Shown: positions 10,624-19,345 of the stretch, one piece after another
Numbering within the stretch: the first letter of the stretch is position 1
Layout: each line of letters starts with the position of its first letter
DNA from: Candidatus Tayloriibacteriota bacterium
GTDB taxonomy: Bacteria > Patescibacteriota > Minisyncoccia > Phycocordibacterales > CAIZLB01
Direction of reading: 5' to 3'
NCBI GenBank assembly: GCA_018883165.1
Contig: VEQN01000005.1
Location: 1 to 52,874, forward strand
Length of the DNA: 52,874 nt
Made by a program: the position numbers and the translations under genes
Notes under the pieces: generated by a model
Told to the model about the DNA's origin: nothing
The model's database searches: none
The model's input: the letters and a program-made list of their open reading frames with translations, nothing else

Positions 10624-12360
10624 TTACTTGATGAAGTTTACACCTGTTGGAGTCTTGTAATCATCCCAACCATATGTCTGTGTTACAGACACTGAACCAA
10701 CTGTCCATGCAACTGACTCAATGTATGCTGAGTAGATACCTGAAGTCAATCCTGTTGATGACGCAGTAGCTGTAACTGTTACAGGAACTGTTGTACCATC
10801 AGCGATGTTGTTGTCTGGGATTGTTGAAACAAGTACTGAAGCTGTTGTTGTAGCAGCGTAGTCAGATCGTGCGAACTTAACTACTACTGATGTGTTAGCA
10901 AGCTTTGTCATTGTTCCTCCAAGAGCTGTTACGTTCAATGGGAATCGAGCTGTTGCAGCTGTAGATGAACCCTGCTGGTTTGTACCATCGATTGTGATAG
11001 TAGGTGTTCCAGCGAGTGCGAATACAGGAGCAGCAGTGTAAACATACTGAGCAACGTTAGATACTGATGAGCCTGAAGCAGTAGCTGTTGTACCGTTTGG
11101 CTTTTCGTATACTACGTTTCCAACAACCACACTAGCGTATGAGCCAGATGTTGTGTTTGATGGGAAGTCAGCCTTGATTGTGTATGTTACGTTTGTGTCG
11201 TTTCCAGGAACTACTGCACCTGCTGTTGAGTCGAGGTTATCGAATGCAACTGTTGATGCGTAAGACTTAGACTTCAACAATGTTGAACCCTGGTAGAGGT
11301 ACAATGTTGTAGGAGCTGTACCAGAAGTTGTTGTTGTAGCGTACACAGTCATGAGCTTTGAATCACCTGAAGTTGACTTCAAGTTGAATGTACCAAGAGT
11401 AACATTCTGAAGTACATCAGAACCATTTACTCGGTAGTTCATTGATCGGATAGGATTTGAAGCACCTGAGAGTGTCAAAGTAGATGTACCTGGTTTCTTG
11501 AATGTATGTGTTCGAGTGTAACCTGAACCTGATACATCGTAGAAGCTTGATACGCCGTTACCTGAAACCGCTCGTACAGATGATGATCCGTAACCCTGAA
11601 CTGTAACTGTTCGGTCGTTGTCAAGTCCGTTTGTACTGAATGATACAGTTAGAACTTTTGTAACGTCCTTAGCAACTACAAAGTTAAGACCTGAAAGTCG
11701 GTAGTAATATACCTGGTTCTGGTCCTTAGTAAATGTAGACATTGTTACAGGAATTGTAGCAATTACGTTTGATCCATCCCAAACCTTGATTGTGTTGATC
11801 AAAGTTGCTGGGTTTTCTGATGATGAACCATCAGATACTGCAACTTTAAGGTCAAGAGTCTGAACTGAAACATCAGCGATTCGAGCCTTGAACTCAATTC
11901 CGTATACAGGAACATCGTTCTGAGTCTTCACGTTTGAGTTATCAGCAGGTGTTGATGCAAGTCGAGTATCGAGTGTACCTTCAACTCCTGATGTTGTAAC
12001 TGTAGTTGTAGTGTTTGTAGTTGTTGTGTTTGTTGTAACAACTGCATCAGCTGCAACAGCAGCTCGTGTCATAGGACCAAAGAATCCTGTTTGTGGAAGA
12101 CCCTTTGTAGCCTGGTATGCTCGAACTGCAGTTCTTGTAAGAGGACCAAATGATCCCTTCGCAACGCCAGCTGGCATTGTAAGGAGACCCTTTGATTCGA
12201 GGAATGACTGTAGAGCTACTACGTCAGCACCTCGTGAACCTACCTTAAGGTTCATTGTGAATGTGTAAGCTGTAGACACTGTCTGTGCTGAAGCTGCTAC
12301 TGGAGCAACAACTGAAAGCGCAAGAGCAAGTGTAAGAACAGCTGCGAAATATTTCTTCAT
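10624..12360 (-). CDS. Secreted peptidoglycan-binding surface protein (S-layer-like)
   Basis: 578 residues. A clear signal peptide (1-25, ending AASAQ) precedes a PG_binding_1 domain at about 36-100 ('LKVGSRGADVVALQSFLESKG', 'FGPLTRTAVRAYQ'). A Thr/Asn-rich linker follows (110-130), then a long Thr/Ser/Val-rich beta-sandwich region to the end. Codon use is very uniform and 'optimal' (GTA, ACA, GTT, ACT), as in highly expressed CPR surface proteins. With the strong terminator and long structured 5' UTR this fits a major surface or S-layer protein anchored by the PG-binding domain. The function is inferred from domains only. Confidence 0.75.
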   Translation of the reverse strand: MKKYFAAVLTLALALSVVAPVAASAQTVSTAYTFTMNLKVGSRGADVVALQSFLESKGLLTMPAGVAKGSFGPLTRTAVRAYQATKGLPQTGFFGPMTRAAVAADAVVTTNTTTTNTTTTVTTSGVEGTLDTRLASTPADNSNVKTQNDVPVYGIEFKARIADVSVQTLDLKVAVSDGSSSENPATLINTIKVWDGSNVIATIPVTMSTFTKDQNQVYYYRLSGLNFVVAKDVTKVLTVSFSTNGLDNDRTVTVQGYGSSSVRAVSGNGVSSFYDVSGSGYTRTHTFKKPGTSTLTLSGASNPIRSMNYRVNGSDVLQNVTLGTFNLKSTSGDSKLMTVYATTTTSGTAPTTLYLYQGSTLLKSKSYASTVAFDNLDSTAGAVVPGNDTNVTYTIKADFPSNTTSGSYASVVVGNVVYEKPNGTTATASGSSVSNVAQYVYTAAPVFALAGTPTITIDGTNQQGSSTAATARFPLNVTALGGTMTKLANTSVVVKFARSDYAATTTASVLVSTIPDNNIADGTTVPVTVTATASSTGLTSGIYSAYIESVAWTVGSVSVTQTYGWDDYKTPTGVNFIK

Positions 12361-12834
12361 ATGATAATTAAAATTTGTTTAAAGGTTTTGCTTCACCACA
12401 TTAATTGATAAACAATTTATAATGTGTGGTTACACACAACCTTCGGGTTAAACTAACCTGGCGAACCCGTAGAGAAACTCGAAGTAATTCCGAGTACCTG
12501 TACGGGTTCGCCGTTTGTAATAACTAACTATAATGACTCCATTTGTCGTGAAGAGTCATACCACTTCCCAACCTCATTTCCATCAACATCTTTTTATTAA
12601 TTTTCATTAACGTAAAGTTGAGAACGAAATCGACACGAAGTTTGGAAAAGTTGTCGAATGTAATTTGTATTTCTGAGTACTGAATATCTGTCGTTCTGAT
12701 GTTCAGAAATTGAACTAACTATGGGTTTTTCAATGGTCAGATTGTTACTGGGTAGCGCTCCTATATATATGTAACTTTCAGGAACATATAATAGTGCCTA
12801 TAAATACTGTGCTACATACCATGACGGTATATAG
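12361..12834 (-). promoter_or_regulatory. Long structured 5' UTR of the surface-protein gene
   Basis: A gene-free stretch. On either strand 12460-12470 and 12502-12512 form a perfect 11-bp inverted repeat (GGCGAACCCGT/ACGGGTTCGCC) with a nested ACTCG/CGAGT stem (12477-12481, 12491-12495). Next to it is an AACC-TTCG-GGTT tetraloop hairpin (12438-12449). On the minus strand these lie 78-152 nt before the ATG at 12360 and have no T-run, so they are not terminators. They could stabilise an abundant mRNA or regulate it. The part 12520-12834 shows no gene. Confidence 0.55.
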
Positions 12835-12840
12835 CCCCAT

Positions 12841-12869
12841 ATATTACAGAAAAACACCCCCTTAGTCAA
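12841..12869 (-). promoter_or_regulatory. Candidate promoter of the surface-protein gene
   Basis: TTGACT (12864-12869), 17-bp spacer, TAATAT (12841-12846) on the minus strand, implying a UTR of about 474 nt. A weaker TATAGT nearer the hairpins (about 12525-12535) is an alternative. Confidence 0.45.
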
Positions 12870-12941
12870 TGAAAGTCAACCACTCGAGTTTTTGGAAAGA
12901 TGGCTTAAAACAAAGATATAAAAGACATCAAAAGGACAAAA

Positions 12942-13829
12942 TTATTTCGCAAGCGCGTATCTTGACCATCTCCTTTCCCCTGTTTTAGTTAAAACTCCTT
13001 GTTCTACCAACGCCAGAAGCTCTCTTTGTATGGTTTTTTCGCTACATCCTTTAACAACACCTTCCAGATCTTTTATGGAAAGTTCGCCTTTTGCGGCGAT
13101 AGTATTAATAATAAGTTCTTGTCTACCTGACTTTGCAAATGGTGCAGATTTACTCTCTTCCTTACCCGGTATCGTAGATGACAATCCGTGTAAATCCTCG
13201 AGAGTTTTAGAAGTTGCTAATCTTTGTCTGAATACAGCATTAGTAGGATGGAATGAAGATCTCGATGTTCTTGTTAAAGAAGCCTCCTTTGGATTTGATA
13301 CAGAAAGAGTCTCGATTATTGGTTTGGGTTTCTCCAACACAACCTTTTCATCAACTATAGGTTTAGGTGCCTGAATGAACATCTCAGACTCAAAGTCAGA
13401 CATTTTAAGCGAAGGTTGTGGTGATATCTTATGAGACAATTCTTCTACTTCAAACATAAAAGATTTAATTTGTCCGAGGAGGATGTCAGAGTTAGATTCT
13501 GAAATGAGTTTAAGTGCATGTGCCAGTTCTACCAAATTTACCAAGAACAATGACTTAGACAGAATAACATCTCTGTCTTTTATAGAGAGTGTTCCCGAGT
13601 TGCACAAACTTGAGATTGCAATATCGGACATATCCAAAGCAGTACTCCTCAACTTCATTCGTATCTCTTTGTTTTCCTCAATATGCGCAGTTACTAGACA
13701 GGTGGCCTTAGTGATTTGAGACACCTTCTTACAGAGGTAGGACACCTTGTTGTCTTTTATAAAAGACAACAACTTTTCTGTCCCTTGTACCTCTCCAACC
13801 TGCTCTGAAACTTGATTGTCTTTTTGCAT
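12942..13829 (-). CDS. Helical protein with C-terminal winged helix (putative regulator)
   Basis: 295 residues. The N-terminal about 130 residues are predicted all-helical ('LLSFIKDNKVSYLCKKVSQITKATCLVTAHI...ALDMSDIAISSL'), resembling a four-helix bundle. A Pro/Ser/Lys-rich linker spans about 130-215. The C-terminal about 65 residues form a DeoR-like winged helix ('RQELIINTIAAKGELSIKDL', 'CSEKTIQRELLALVEQGVLTKTGERRWSRY'). It is divergent from ftsK across 90 bp. I know similar two-part proteins only as CPR hypotheticals. DNA binding is likely; the target is unknown. Confidence 0.6.
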   Translation of the reverse strand: MQKDNQVSEQVGEVQGTEKLLSFIKDNKVSYLCKKVSQITKATCLVTAHIEENKEIRMKLRSTALDMSDIAISSLCNSGTLSIKDRDVILSKSLFLVNLVELAHALKLISESNSDILLGQIKSFMFEVEELSHKISPQPSLKMSDFESEMFIQAPKPIVDEKVVLEKPKPIIETLSVSNPKEASLTRTSRSSFHPTNAVFRQRLATSKTLEDLHGLSSTIPGKEESKSAPFAKSGRQELIINTIAAKGELSIKDLEGVVKGCSEKTIQRELLALVEQGVLTKTGERRWSRYALAK

Positions 13830-13858
13830 AATTTTTAGTGACTTTTAATAGTGACCCC

Positions 13859-13886
13859 ATTATATATAAGACAACTTTAAAAGCAA
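13859..13886 (-). promoter_or_regulatory. Promoter of the helical/winged-helix gene
   Basis: TTGCTT (13881-13886), 16-bp spacer, TATAAT (13859-13864), giving a short leader of about 25 nt before the ATG at 13829. Confidence 0.65.
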
Positions 13887-13910
13887 CTTAGTGTACGAAT
13901 GTTTGCGTGA

Positions 13911-13916
13911 TAAAAT
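13911..13916 (+). promoter_or_regulatory. Extended -10 of ftsK implying a leaderless start
   Basis: TGATAAAAT (TGn plus TAAAAT at 13911-13916). Transcription would begin near 13923, exactly at the second in-frame ATG. Confidence 0.5.
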
Positions 13917-13922
13917 ATGTAC

Positions 13923-16241
13923 ATGGCAAAACGTGAAAAAAAGAAATCTCCTGATACGGACATTAAACAATCTTCTAAGACAAGTTATTTAAAAGAAAGC
14001 ACATGGAAAAGTGTATGGGGAATCTCCCTGTTTATACTATCAATCTTCTTCCTCTTTGCAGGGTTTGGAGGTGGTGGTTTAGTGGGTACAAAAGTACACG
14101 ATATCCTGTCTGATCTCTTAGGATATGGATACTACCTCATCCCTGCAATTCTTTTAATACTCTCCCTTTCTTTCTTTGGGGATCAGGAAAGGAGTTTCCC
14201 ACCGTCAAAGATTGCAGGTACCGTACTCTTCATAGTATCTGGTCTTGGTTTATTTGAGCTTACCAGCGAGACAAGTGGAGGTATCGTTGGGGCCCTCATA
14301 TCAAAACCCCTCCTTCAACTCTTTGACTATGCAACCAGCGTAATTACACTCGTCGGGTTACTACTCATTTCAATCATTGTGATTTACGACGCAGCTCTAC
14401 GCAAAGAGCATGTAATGTTCTGGAGACTCATTCACGGTAAAAAAGATGAAGAAGGAATGGATGAAAAAGTATCTAATAATAAGGATAAAATTAAAGGACA
14501 ACCAATGTCTGATATAAAAGACATGGATGAAGAAGAGATTGATGAGAAAAAAGCAGCTTCTGTCCTTGAAACCATAAAGGCCAAGCTTAAGGCTGAGACC
14601 AAACCTGAACCTATTGAAAAAGAACCTAAGGTGGCTGTGGATAACAAAGCTGAAAATGACAAAGATGATGTCATCCAAGTATCAAGAAAATCTCTACTCC
14701 TTGGTAAAGCATTCGTTCCTCCCCCGCTTTCCCTTCTTGAAGGCGATAGTGGTAAACCAGGAGTTGGTGACATTAAAGCGAACGCAAATGTAATTAAAAG
14801 AACTCTTCAGAACTTCGGTATAGATGTAGAGATGGATGAGGTCTCAATTGGACCATCTGTCACACGGTATGCATTGAAGCCAGCAGAAGGTGTAAAACTT
14901 TCTAAAATCCTTGGCCTTCAGAACAACCTCTCACTTGCTCTTGCGGCACACCCAATTCGTATTGAAGCACCAATCCCTGGTAAGTCACTTGTAGGTATTG
15001 AAATTCCAAACACAGTGAAGACAAAAGTAGGTCTAGGTACACTTCTTGCACAAGATGAATATCAGAAATCTGAGACACCACTCATGATAGCTCTCGGTAA
15101 AGGAATCTCTGGTAAATCATATTTCGGTAACCTAACAAAACTTCCACACCTTCTCATCGCAGGTACAACTGGATCTGGTAAATCAATTACCATTCATGCA
15201 ATCATCACTTCCCTCCTCTACAGAAACTCAGCTGACAATCTCCGATTCATCATGATTGACCCTAAACGAGTGGAGCTCACTCAGTACAACAAGATCCCTC
15301 ACCTTCTCACCCCAGTAATCACAGATGCAAAGAAAGCAATTCTTTCACTCAAGTGGGCAGCAAAAGAAATGGATAGACGATATAACATTCTTGAAAAACA
15401 TTCGGTTCGAGATATTAGCTCTTACCATAAAAACATCCTAACGCCATTACTTGAGAAAAAGAAAAAAGGTGAAATTAAGGATGATGAAATGATCGACCCG
15501 ATGCCATACATTGTTATCGTAATTGATGAGTTGGCAGATATCATGCAAACATACCCTCGAGAACTTGAAGCGGGTATTGTTCGACTTGCGCAAATGAGTC
15601 GAGCTGTGGGTATCCATCTCATCCTCTCAACACAAAGACCATCGGTAAACGTAATCACTGGTCTCATTAAGGCAAACGTACCGTCTCGAATCGCTCTCCA
15701 GGTAGCATCACAAATTGACTCTAGAACAATCCTTGATATGCGAGGAGCTGAGGAGCTTCTTGGTGCCGGAGACATGCTCTATCTCTCAGGCGACATGGCA
15801 ACTCCGCAACGAATCCAGTCAGCATTCATTAGTGAGGCTGAAATGAAACGAGTGGTACAGTACCTAATCGATAATGCAGAGGGTCTTCCATCAGAAATTA
15901 CTCTCACAGGTGAAAGTGTTACTAACGTAACACCTGACCCGATATTTAGCTCTAGCACAGAAGGTGGCCTTGGAGACGACGAAGATGTTGATGATGATTT
16001 GTATGAAGAAGCAAAACAAATCGTACTCGAGGCTGGAAAAGCTTCAACATCATATATTCAGAGGAAACTACGAGTTGGATATGCACGAGCTGCTAGGCTT
16101 ATGGATATCCTCGAAGACAAGGGTGTCATAGGTCCTGCTGACGGTGCTAAACCACGAGAAGTACTCATCGGTCGCGAAGGTGGATCTTCAAATGACGAGG
16201 AATATTCAGAAGAAGCAGAGGAGGAAGAGACAAATTTATAA
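13923..16241 (+). CDS. ftsK: DNA translocase FtsK/SpoIIIE
   Basis: 772 residues from the ATG at 13923; an upstream ATG at 13917 abuts the -10 box and is less likely. Four hydrophobic segments anchor the N-terminus (about 28-155). An acidic/Lys-rich linker (about 165-270) is followed by the motor: alpha/beta domains with Walker A 'GTTGSGKS' (about 414-421), Walker B-like 'IVIVIDELADIM', and 'LILSTQRPSVNVITGLIKANVPSRI'. The C-terminal gamma winged helix ('ASTSYIQRKLRVGYARAARLMDILEDKGVI') would read KOPS-like sequences. It pumps DNA at the division septum for chromosome segregation. It is upstream of a small membrane protein and recA on the same strand. Confidence 0.95.
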   Translation: MAKREKKKSPDTDIKQSSKTSYLKESTWKSVWGISLFILSIFFLFAGFGGGGLVGTKVHDILSDLLGYGYYLIPAILLILSLSFFGDQERSFPPSKIAGTVLFIVSGLGLFELTSETSGGIVGALISKPLLQLFDYATSVITLVGLLLISIIVIYDAALRKEHVMFWRLIHGKKDEEGMDEKVSNNKDKIKGQPMSDIKDMDEEEIDEKKAASVLETIKAKLKAETKPEPIEKEPKVAVDNKAENDKDDVIQVSRKSLLLGKAFVPPPLSLLEGDSGKPGVGDIKANANVIKRTLQNFGIDVEMDEVSIGPSVTRYALKPAEGVKLSKILGLQNNLSLALAAHPIRIEAPIPGKSLVGIEIPNTVKTKVGLGTLLAQDEYQKSETPLMIALGKGISGKSYFGNLTKLPHLLIAGTTGSGKSITIHAIITSLLYRNSADNLRFIMIDPKRVELTQYNKIPHLLTPVITDAKKAILSLKWAAKEMDRRYNILEKHSVRDISSYHKNILTPLLEKKKKGEIKDDEMIDPMPYIVIVIDELADIMQTYPRELEAGIVRLAQMSRAVGIHLILSTQRPSVNVITGLIKANVPSRIALQVASQIDSRTILDMRGAEELLGAGDMLYLSGDMATPQRIQSAFISEAEMKRVVQYLIDNAEGLPSEITLTGESVTNVTPDPIFSSSTEGGLGDDEDVDDDLYEEAKQIVLEAGKASTSYIQRKLRVGYARAARLMDILEDKGVIGPADGAKPREVLIGREGGSSNDEEYSEEAEEEETNL

Positions 16242-16272
16242 TTCATTTACATCCCCTTAATATCGATACCCT

Positions 16273-16632
16273 ATGCTAAAGCCATACGAAGACGGAAAAC
16301 TGATACTGAAAACACTGATGGTTGGAATCTTCGTATTATGTTTGATTGGATATGGCATATTCCAGGCAAAAAAGATCGTGGAGGGTCCTGAACTAAGCCT
16401 GTATTCCCCTACCCCTGGTGGGACAGTAACAGACAACAGGCTTACCGTCTCTGGAAAAGCCTCAAACATCTCAGCCATCTGGCTTAATGACAGACCAATT
16501 GTGACAGACGAATCGGGAGTTTTCAATGAGAAACTAATGGTATATCCAGGGTATAATATAATCACACTCAAGGCTGAGGATAAGTTCGGGTCAAGAGTTG
16601 AGAAAAAAATAGAAGTCGTATATAAGCAATAA
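16273..16632 (+). CDS. Membrane-anchored protein with Ig-like (glucodextranase B-type) domain
   Basis: 119 residues. One TM helix (about 14-32, 'LMVGIFVLCLIGYGIFQA') is followed by a single beta-sandwich: 'LSLYSPTPGGTVTDNRLTVSGKASNISAIWLNDRPIV', 'FNEKLMVYPGYNIITLKAED'. That pattern is typical of the glucodextranase domain B / bacterial Ig-like modules common in CPR membrane proteins. It lies between ftsK (31 bp) and recA (9 bp), so it is probably co-transcribed. No catalytic motif; role unknown. Confidence 0.65.
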   Translation: MLKPYEDGKLILKTLMVGIFVLCLIGYGIFQAKKIVEGPELSLYSPTPGGTVTDNRLTVSGKASNISAIWLNDRPIVTDESGVFNEKLMVYPGYNIITLKAEDKFGSRVEKKIEVVYKQ

Positions 16633-16641
16633 TTAATTTAC

Positions 16642-17760
16642 ATGGCAAAAAAGAACGCACCAAAGAAAGATAAGAAAGTATCTAAGGAGGTTACCGAAGA
16701 TACAACTCTGGATACAGAAACAGAAGTAGCAACTGAAAATGAGGAAGAGGTTTCTTCAAAGAAATCTAAATCAGCTCCATCGGAAAGTGAGATCAAGGAT
16801 ACACTTGCACAGATTAAGACTAAGTTTGGTGATGACGCAATCATGAAGCTTGGTGATAAACCAAAAGTAAACGTAAATGTCATTCCAACCGGATCAATTG
16901 GTCTAGATGCAGCACTCGGTGTTGGTGGTATGCCTCGAGGCAGAATCATTGAAATATTTGGGCCAGAGTCTTCAGGTAAGACGACACTCGCCCTCCATGT
17001 TGTGGCAGAAGCGCAGAAGATGAGTGGAATTTGTGCGTATATTGATGCCGAGCATGCGATGGATCCAGAGTATGCAAAACGACTTGGTGTAAAGATTGAT
17101 CAGCTTCTCATCTCTCAACCAGATACAGGTGAACAAGCTCTCGAGATTGTAGAAAGCTTAGTACGATCTGGAAAAATTGATGTCATCGTAATTGACTCCG
17201 TTGCAGCCCTTACCCCTAAAGATGAAATCGAAGGTGACATGGGTGCACACCATGTTGGAAAACAAGCAAGGCTCATGTCTCAAGCACTTCGAAAACTTAC
17301 AAGTATCGTTTCAAAGACAAAGACCGTAGTAATTTTCATCAACCAAATACGAATGCAAATTGGAGTCATGTTTGGAAATCCAGAGACTACACCAGGTGGT
17401 AAAGCACTAAAATTCTACACTTCTGTAAGACTGGATATTCGAAGAATTGCTCAGATAAAGAAAGGTGAAGAAATCATGGGAGGACGAGTGCGAGTGAAAG
17501 TTGTTAAAAACAAAGTAGCAGCTCCATTTAAGCAAACTGAATTCGATTTGATGTACAACGAAGGTATTTCAAAAGAAGGTGAGATGATTGCTCTTGGGGA
17601 AAAGATGGGCATAATTTCAAAAAGTGGTACAAGCTACTCATACGTAGAAGAGAAGCTTGGTCGAGGATATGATGCAACAAGGCAATATCTACGAGAAAAT
17701 ACAGTAACAGCAAACAAGATACTTAAAGAAATTCGAGCGAAGCTGAAGGAACAAGAATAG
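16642..17760 (+). CDS. recA: Recombinase RecA
   Basis: 372 residues. An unusually long acidic/Lys-rich N-terminal extension (about 50 residues) precedes the RecA core: Walker A '[13 protein letters not shown]' (about 111-123), '[21 protein letters not shown]', Walker B '[12 protein letters not shown]', L1/L2 region '[22 protein letters not shown]' and '[33 protein letters not shown]'. All ATPase and DNA-loop residues look intact. It forms filaments on ssDNA for strand exchange. It ends in its own terminator. Confidence 0.98.
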   Translation: MAKKNAPKKDKKVSKEVTEDTTLDTETEVATENEEEVSSKKSKSAPSESEIKDTLAQIKTKFGDDAIMKLGDKPKVNVNVIPTGSIGLDAALGVGGMPRGRIIEIFGPESSGKTTLALHVVAEAQKMSGICAYIDAEHAMDPEYAKRLGVKIDQLLISQPDTGEQALEIVESLVRSGKIDVIVIDSVAALTPKDEIEGDMGAHHVGKQARLMSQALRKLTSIVSKTKTVVIFINQIRMQIGVMFGNPETTPGGKALKFYTSVRLDIRRIAQIKKGEEIMGGRVRVKVVKNKVAAPFKQTEFDLMYNEGISKEGEMIALGEKMGIISKSGTSYSYVEEKLGRGYDATRQYLRENTVTANKILKEIRAKLKEQE

Positions 17761-17765
17761 AAGGC

Positions 17766-17797
17766 GTAAAACACCCGCAGAGAGCGGGTGTTTTTTG
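17766..17797 (+). terminator. recA terminator
   Basis: AACACCCGC-agaga-GCGGGTGTTTTTT immediately after the recA stop. Confidence 0.9.
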
Positions 17798-17875
17798 TAA
17801 TATATACGACTAGACTTCTCCCCTGCTTTGGACTAGAATGCCTGTATTAATTAGCCATTTAGGAATATACACCCA

Positions 17876-18445
17876 ATGCTAGAATATAACGAAATTACAG
17901 TACGAAAGTACATTGTATTTGAAGGAGAGCCATATGAAGTACTTTCTTCACATGTGTTTCGAAAGCAGATGCGAAAGCCAGTAAACGCTACTAAGCTTAA
18001 AAATCTCATGAACGGTCGAGTGGTTGAGCACTCATTCGGTGCAACTGACAAAGCTGAGGAAGCAGATATCGATGAACGCAAAGTAAAGTTTTTATATGCA
18101 AACAGAGGTGAATGGTGGTTTTGCGAAGAGAATGATCCAAGTAAACGATTTAAACTTGAGGAATCCCTCATCGGAACAGCAGCTAAGTTCATGAAAGCGA
18201 ACACTCTTGTTGATGTACTTTCTTTTGAAGACAACATTTTCAGTGTAAAGCTTCCAATCAAGGTTGAACTTAAAGTAACTGACGCTCCCCCAGCAGTTAA
18301 AGGTGACACAGCGAAAGGTGGTAACAAAGTCATCACACTTGAGACTGGTGCAACAATCAACGCTCCAATTTTCGTTGCTGAAGGTGATGTAGTACGAATC
18401 AACACTGAAACTGGAGAATATGTAGAGCGAGTAAGTAACAAGTAA
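17876..18445 (+). CDS. efp: Elongation factor P
   Basis: 189 residues with the three EF-P domains: KOW-like N-domain ('YIVFEGEPYEVLSSHVF'), OB domain II, and OB domain III ending 'INTETGEYVERVSNK'. It relieves ribosome stalling at polyproline. The tip loop that normally reads PGKG (modified Lys34 in E. coli) is here RKQMRKPV. Aligning on the following KLKN places Met32 where the Lys would be, flanked by basic residues, so lysylation at the usual site is not possible. No EpmA/EpmB-type partner is nearby. Confidence 0.93.
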   Translation: MLEYNEITVRKYIVFEGEPYEVLSSHVFRKQMRKPVNATKLKNLMNGRVVEHSFGATDKAEEADIDERKVKFLYANRGEWWFCEENDPSKRFKLEESLIGTAAKFMKANTLVDVLSFEDNIFSVKLPIKVELKVTDAPPAVKGDTAKGGNKVITLETGATINAPIFVAEGDVVRINTETGEYVERVSNK

Positions 18446-18458
18446 TATCTATATATGA

Positions 18459-18492
18459 ATACAGCGGCACCTAGTTTGGTGCCGCTGTTTCG
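18459..18492 (+). terminator. efp terminator
   Basis: ACAGCGGCACC-tagttt-GGTGCCGCTGT stem followed by TT, between the convergent efp and trmB-like genes. Confidence 0.75.
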
Positions 18493-18508
18493 TTATTGAT
18501 GCAAAATA

Positions 18509-19249
18509 TTACTTTGCCAATTGCCACAAAAACTTAAAGTTATTTCTAAATGACTCAACAATCGCTGGGTTACGCATGATAAATGCGATCGGTTCTTTAG
18601 CACTCCATACACCCATTACAACCATAGTATCTGAGACATTAAAACAACTAGGGTTAAAATATTCTTTAGGCAGTCGCTTCATATTGTATTTTGATGCAAA
18701 AGGTCTGTCCTTTTTTATAATTTGCATCAAATCATCATCAGCAATCATTGAGATATAAGCACCTTTTTTGAATATACCCTTGTCTAGATCTGCAAAAAAG
18801 TCTCTTATGCTTTTCCTCTTACCATAATACGCAGAGTATGTGACCACATTCACGATTTCCCCTTTCTTCAATTCCGACGCCATAATTTCATATGCTCGTT
18901 TGAATCCAGATACACCTTGGTACACATTAACTTCATTTCTTTCATTTTCTGGAACCGGAAGCATCTTAATATCTTTCAATAGTTCCTCTAAAGCCTTAGT
19001 CTGTTCTTTTGATTCTTCAATGAGCGAGTCGGGCATTTCCGCTTGGTAATATTTAATATTGTTTTTTACCTGGTATGAGACCAAACCCTTCTTTATTAAA
19101 GATTCAAGACTTGCATACACACTTGAACTAGATATGCCCGATGTAGAGATTATCTTTCCCGTCTTCTGTCTGCCTTGCAAAAGCAAAGTATTGTATACCC
19201 TAATTTCATTATCGTTTAAACCTATTTTTTTAAGTATTTCTAAATTCAT
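18509..19249 (-). CDS. TrmB-family transcriptional regulator
   Basis: 246 residues from the ATG at 19249 ('MNLEILKKIGL'); the open frame runs further upstream but into the divergent intergenic region. The N-terminal winged helix ('GLNDNEIRVYNTLLLQGRQK', 'SGISSSSVYASLESLIKKGLVSYQ', 'KYYQAEMPDSLIE') matches TrmB. A helical spacer and an effector-like domain follow, with 'NEVNVYQGVSGFKRAYEIM' and 'SDTMVVMGVWSAKEPIAFIMRNPAIVESF'. It is divergent from a substrate-binding protein gene with palindromes between them, so it probably controls that pair. Confidence 0.8.
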   Translation of the reverse strand: MNLEILKKIGLNDNEIRVYNTLLLQGRQKTGKIISTSGISSSSVYASLESLIKKGLVSYQVKNNIKYYQAEMPDSLIEESKEQTKALEELLKDIKMLPVPENERNEVNVYQGVSGFKRAYEIMASELKKGEIVNVVTYSAYYGKRKSIRDFFADLDKGIFKKGAYISMIADDDLMQIIKKDRPFASKYNMKRLPKEYFNPSCFNVSDTMVVMGVWSAKEPIAFIMRNPAIVESFRNNFKFLWQLAK

Positions 19250-19256
19250 ACATATT

Positions 19257-19308
19257 ACTCTCCAATGTGAGAGAGTTTGTGCACATAATAGTAATACATG
19301 TATACATG
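19257..19308. promoter_or_regulatory. Candidate operator region between trmB-like and substrate-binding genes
   Basis: A perfect 12-bp palindrome CATGTATACATG (19297-19308) and an inverted repeat ACTCTC-n8-GAGAGT (19257-19262, 19271-19276) lie in the 96-bp divergent spacer. This is the usual place for an autoregulated TrmB site. Confidence 0.5.
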
Positions 19309-19345
19309 ATTGTAAATAGCTATTACCCAGCTGTTTAAAACCAAT

